Source: Saprolegnia diclina VS20
Taxonomy: Eukaryota > Oomycota > Saprolegniomycetes > Saprolegniales > Saprolegniaceae
Direction of reading: 5' to 3'
Length of the DNA stretch: 64,000 nt
NCBI RefSeq assembly: GCF_000281045.1
Contig: NW_008246114.1
Coordinates: forward strand, 108,406 to 172,405
A program made the position numbers and the translations under genes. Below, in pieces: positions 63,282 through 64,000 of this stretch; the first letter of the stretch is position 1, and each line of letters begins with the position of its first letter. The notes beneath the pieces are model-generated. The model saw nothing but the letters and a program-made list of their open reading frames with translations, was not told the DNA's origin and did not search any database.

Positions 63282-64000
63282 GTGCTGTACTTTTGAGTCG
63301 ACTCTTGCGGCACCTGCCATTGGCATGTGAACGAGTGACGCGCCAGGGTAGTGTGTCGTATCCTCCTCGTCGATATACAACCCACCTCGTCATTTGCTTG
63401 AAACACGTGTCCGTTGAGCTCGTAGCCACTGAGATCTGAGTGAGCCAGAGCGTCCGGGCATCAAAGGCTGCGCATCGCAAAGGGCAAAGTGGGCTAGCTG
63501 CATCGATCACCACACATTCCCCACATGTGAGAAACGGTTTCACGTGTGCTTTTCACGTGCGAAATCACGATTGCAAAATGGGGATCGGCCAACACACGCG
63601 GGCCAAGCGAGGTGGGTTCCAACTCACTGAAGCTATAAAGGACAACATATTCCACGCGCGGCAGCGCTTCGATTAGTGTAGTTAAAGCTCCAACGGCGAC
63701 GTCGGTTATGTCGGCGATAACGATATCGATGATGACGTGGTCCACACAAGATACTTTTTTACATACCGAGTACCGTGCACTATAGTATACACGGGTGTGG
63801 GGACTGAAAATAAATCTGGAAAACTACAGCCAGCAGTGCATTGAAGTTGATGGCTATCGAATGCAGTCGATCTTCGTACTAATCGCTACTACGCTACACT
63901 GCGACGTCCACCGTCCAGCACAAAGGATCCAGCTCCGAGCATCGGTCCTACACGTCGACCAATCCAACCATGTCCCGGCGCAGCGATTGTTGGCCTATCC
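63282..64000. other. 3' end of window, nothing firm
   Basis: About 720 nt. A CCAATC box at 63959-63964 precedes an ATG at 63970 that reads MSRRSDCWPI to the window edge; this might be the start of another gene, but there is too little sequence to call it. Confidence 0.4.

Noticed and set aside
63970-64000. Start of a gene at the window edge
   Set aside because: Only ten codons are visible after a promoter-like CCAATC box; too little to annotate.
1-64000. CRISPR arrays, bacterial operons, insertion sequences
   Set aside because: Nothing of the kind is present; spliceosomal introns and the gene content show this is eukaryotic nuclear DNA.

Overview
The window is nuclear DNA from a eukaryote, most likely an oomycete of the Saprolegniales type. 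The evidence is GC-rich coding sequence, very short introns (mostly 42-60 nt), pyrimidine-rich TCATTTT/CAATTT core-promoter words just upstream of start codons, a FYVE-GAF fusion protein, a family-6 cellulase on a membrane stalk, a GRK-type kinase, and a flagellar dynein-regulatory-complex protein. The organism is inferred. One 100-nt run of N (45102-45201) marks a scaffold gap.

Layout. 0-6.4 kb: an annexin, a DRC9/IQCG-like flagellar protein, and an RGS + kinase protein of the G-protein-coupled receptor kinase type. 6.4-8.4 kb: gene-free, with duplications and a dense CCAATC cluster. 8.4-17.7 kb: a disordered hypothetical protein, a second hypothetical protein, a PX-domain protein, a 10-exon DUF676-type serine esterase, and a small membrane protein. 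18-24.7 kb: a secreted beta-lactamase-like serine hydrolase, a decayed coding stretch, a 13-exon secreted protein of unrecognised family, and a complete Spartan (SPRTN) DNA-protein crosslink protease. 25.4-31.6 kb: a long coiled-coil protein with a CCDC177-like N-terminus, a broken HEAT-repeat-like gene, and the rRNA-processing endonuclease NOB1 carrying two extra CCCH zinc fingers.

32.5-39.5 kb: three single-pass membrane proteins in a row on the minus strand (one with a mucin-like Thr/Pro stalk), then a coiled-coil protein. 39.9-43.4 kb: two SPFH/Band-7 proteins arranged head to head. 45.8-47.9 kb: a tandem pair of paralogues around a conserved CKCC motif, the first broken by two opposing frameshifts. 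50.4-55.4 kb: a FYVE-GAF protein, an ankyrin-repeat pseudogene, and a 585-residue protein made of four copies of an unrecognised repeat. 57.4-63.3 kb: a membrane-anchored GH6 cellulase, tRNA-Gly(GCC), a membrane-anchored coiled-coil protein, and snurportin-1.

This is a mixed housekeeping region and not one operon-like system. The genes fall into membrane and lipid trafficking (annexin, PX, FYVE-GAF, SPFH pair), RNA handling (NOB1, snurportin, tRNA-Gly), genome maintenance (SPRTN), the flagellum (DRC9, perhaps the CCDC177-like protein), and the cell surface (GH6, the membrane-protein cluster). I built the gene models by hand from reading frame, GT-AG junctions and protein similarity recalled from memory. 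Exon boundaries given here keep the frame open but have not been checked against transcripts. The strongest novelty candidates are the four-repeat protein, the CCCH-bearing NOB1, the insert in the GRK-like activation segment, and the CCAATC cluster.
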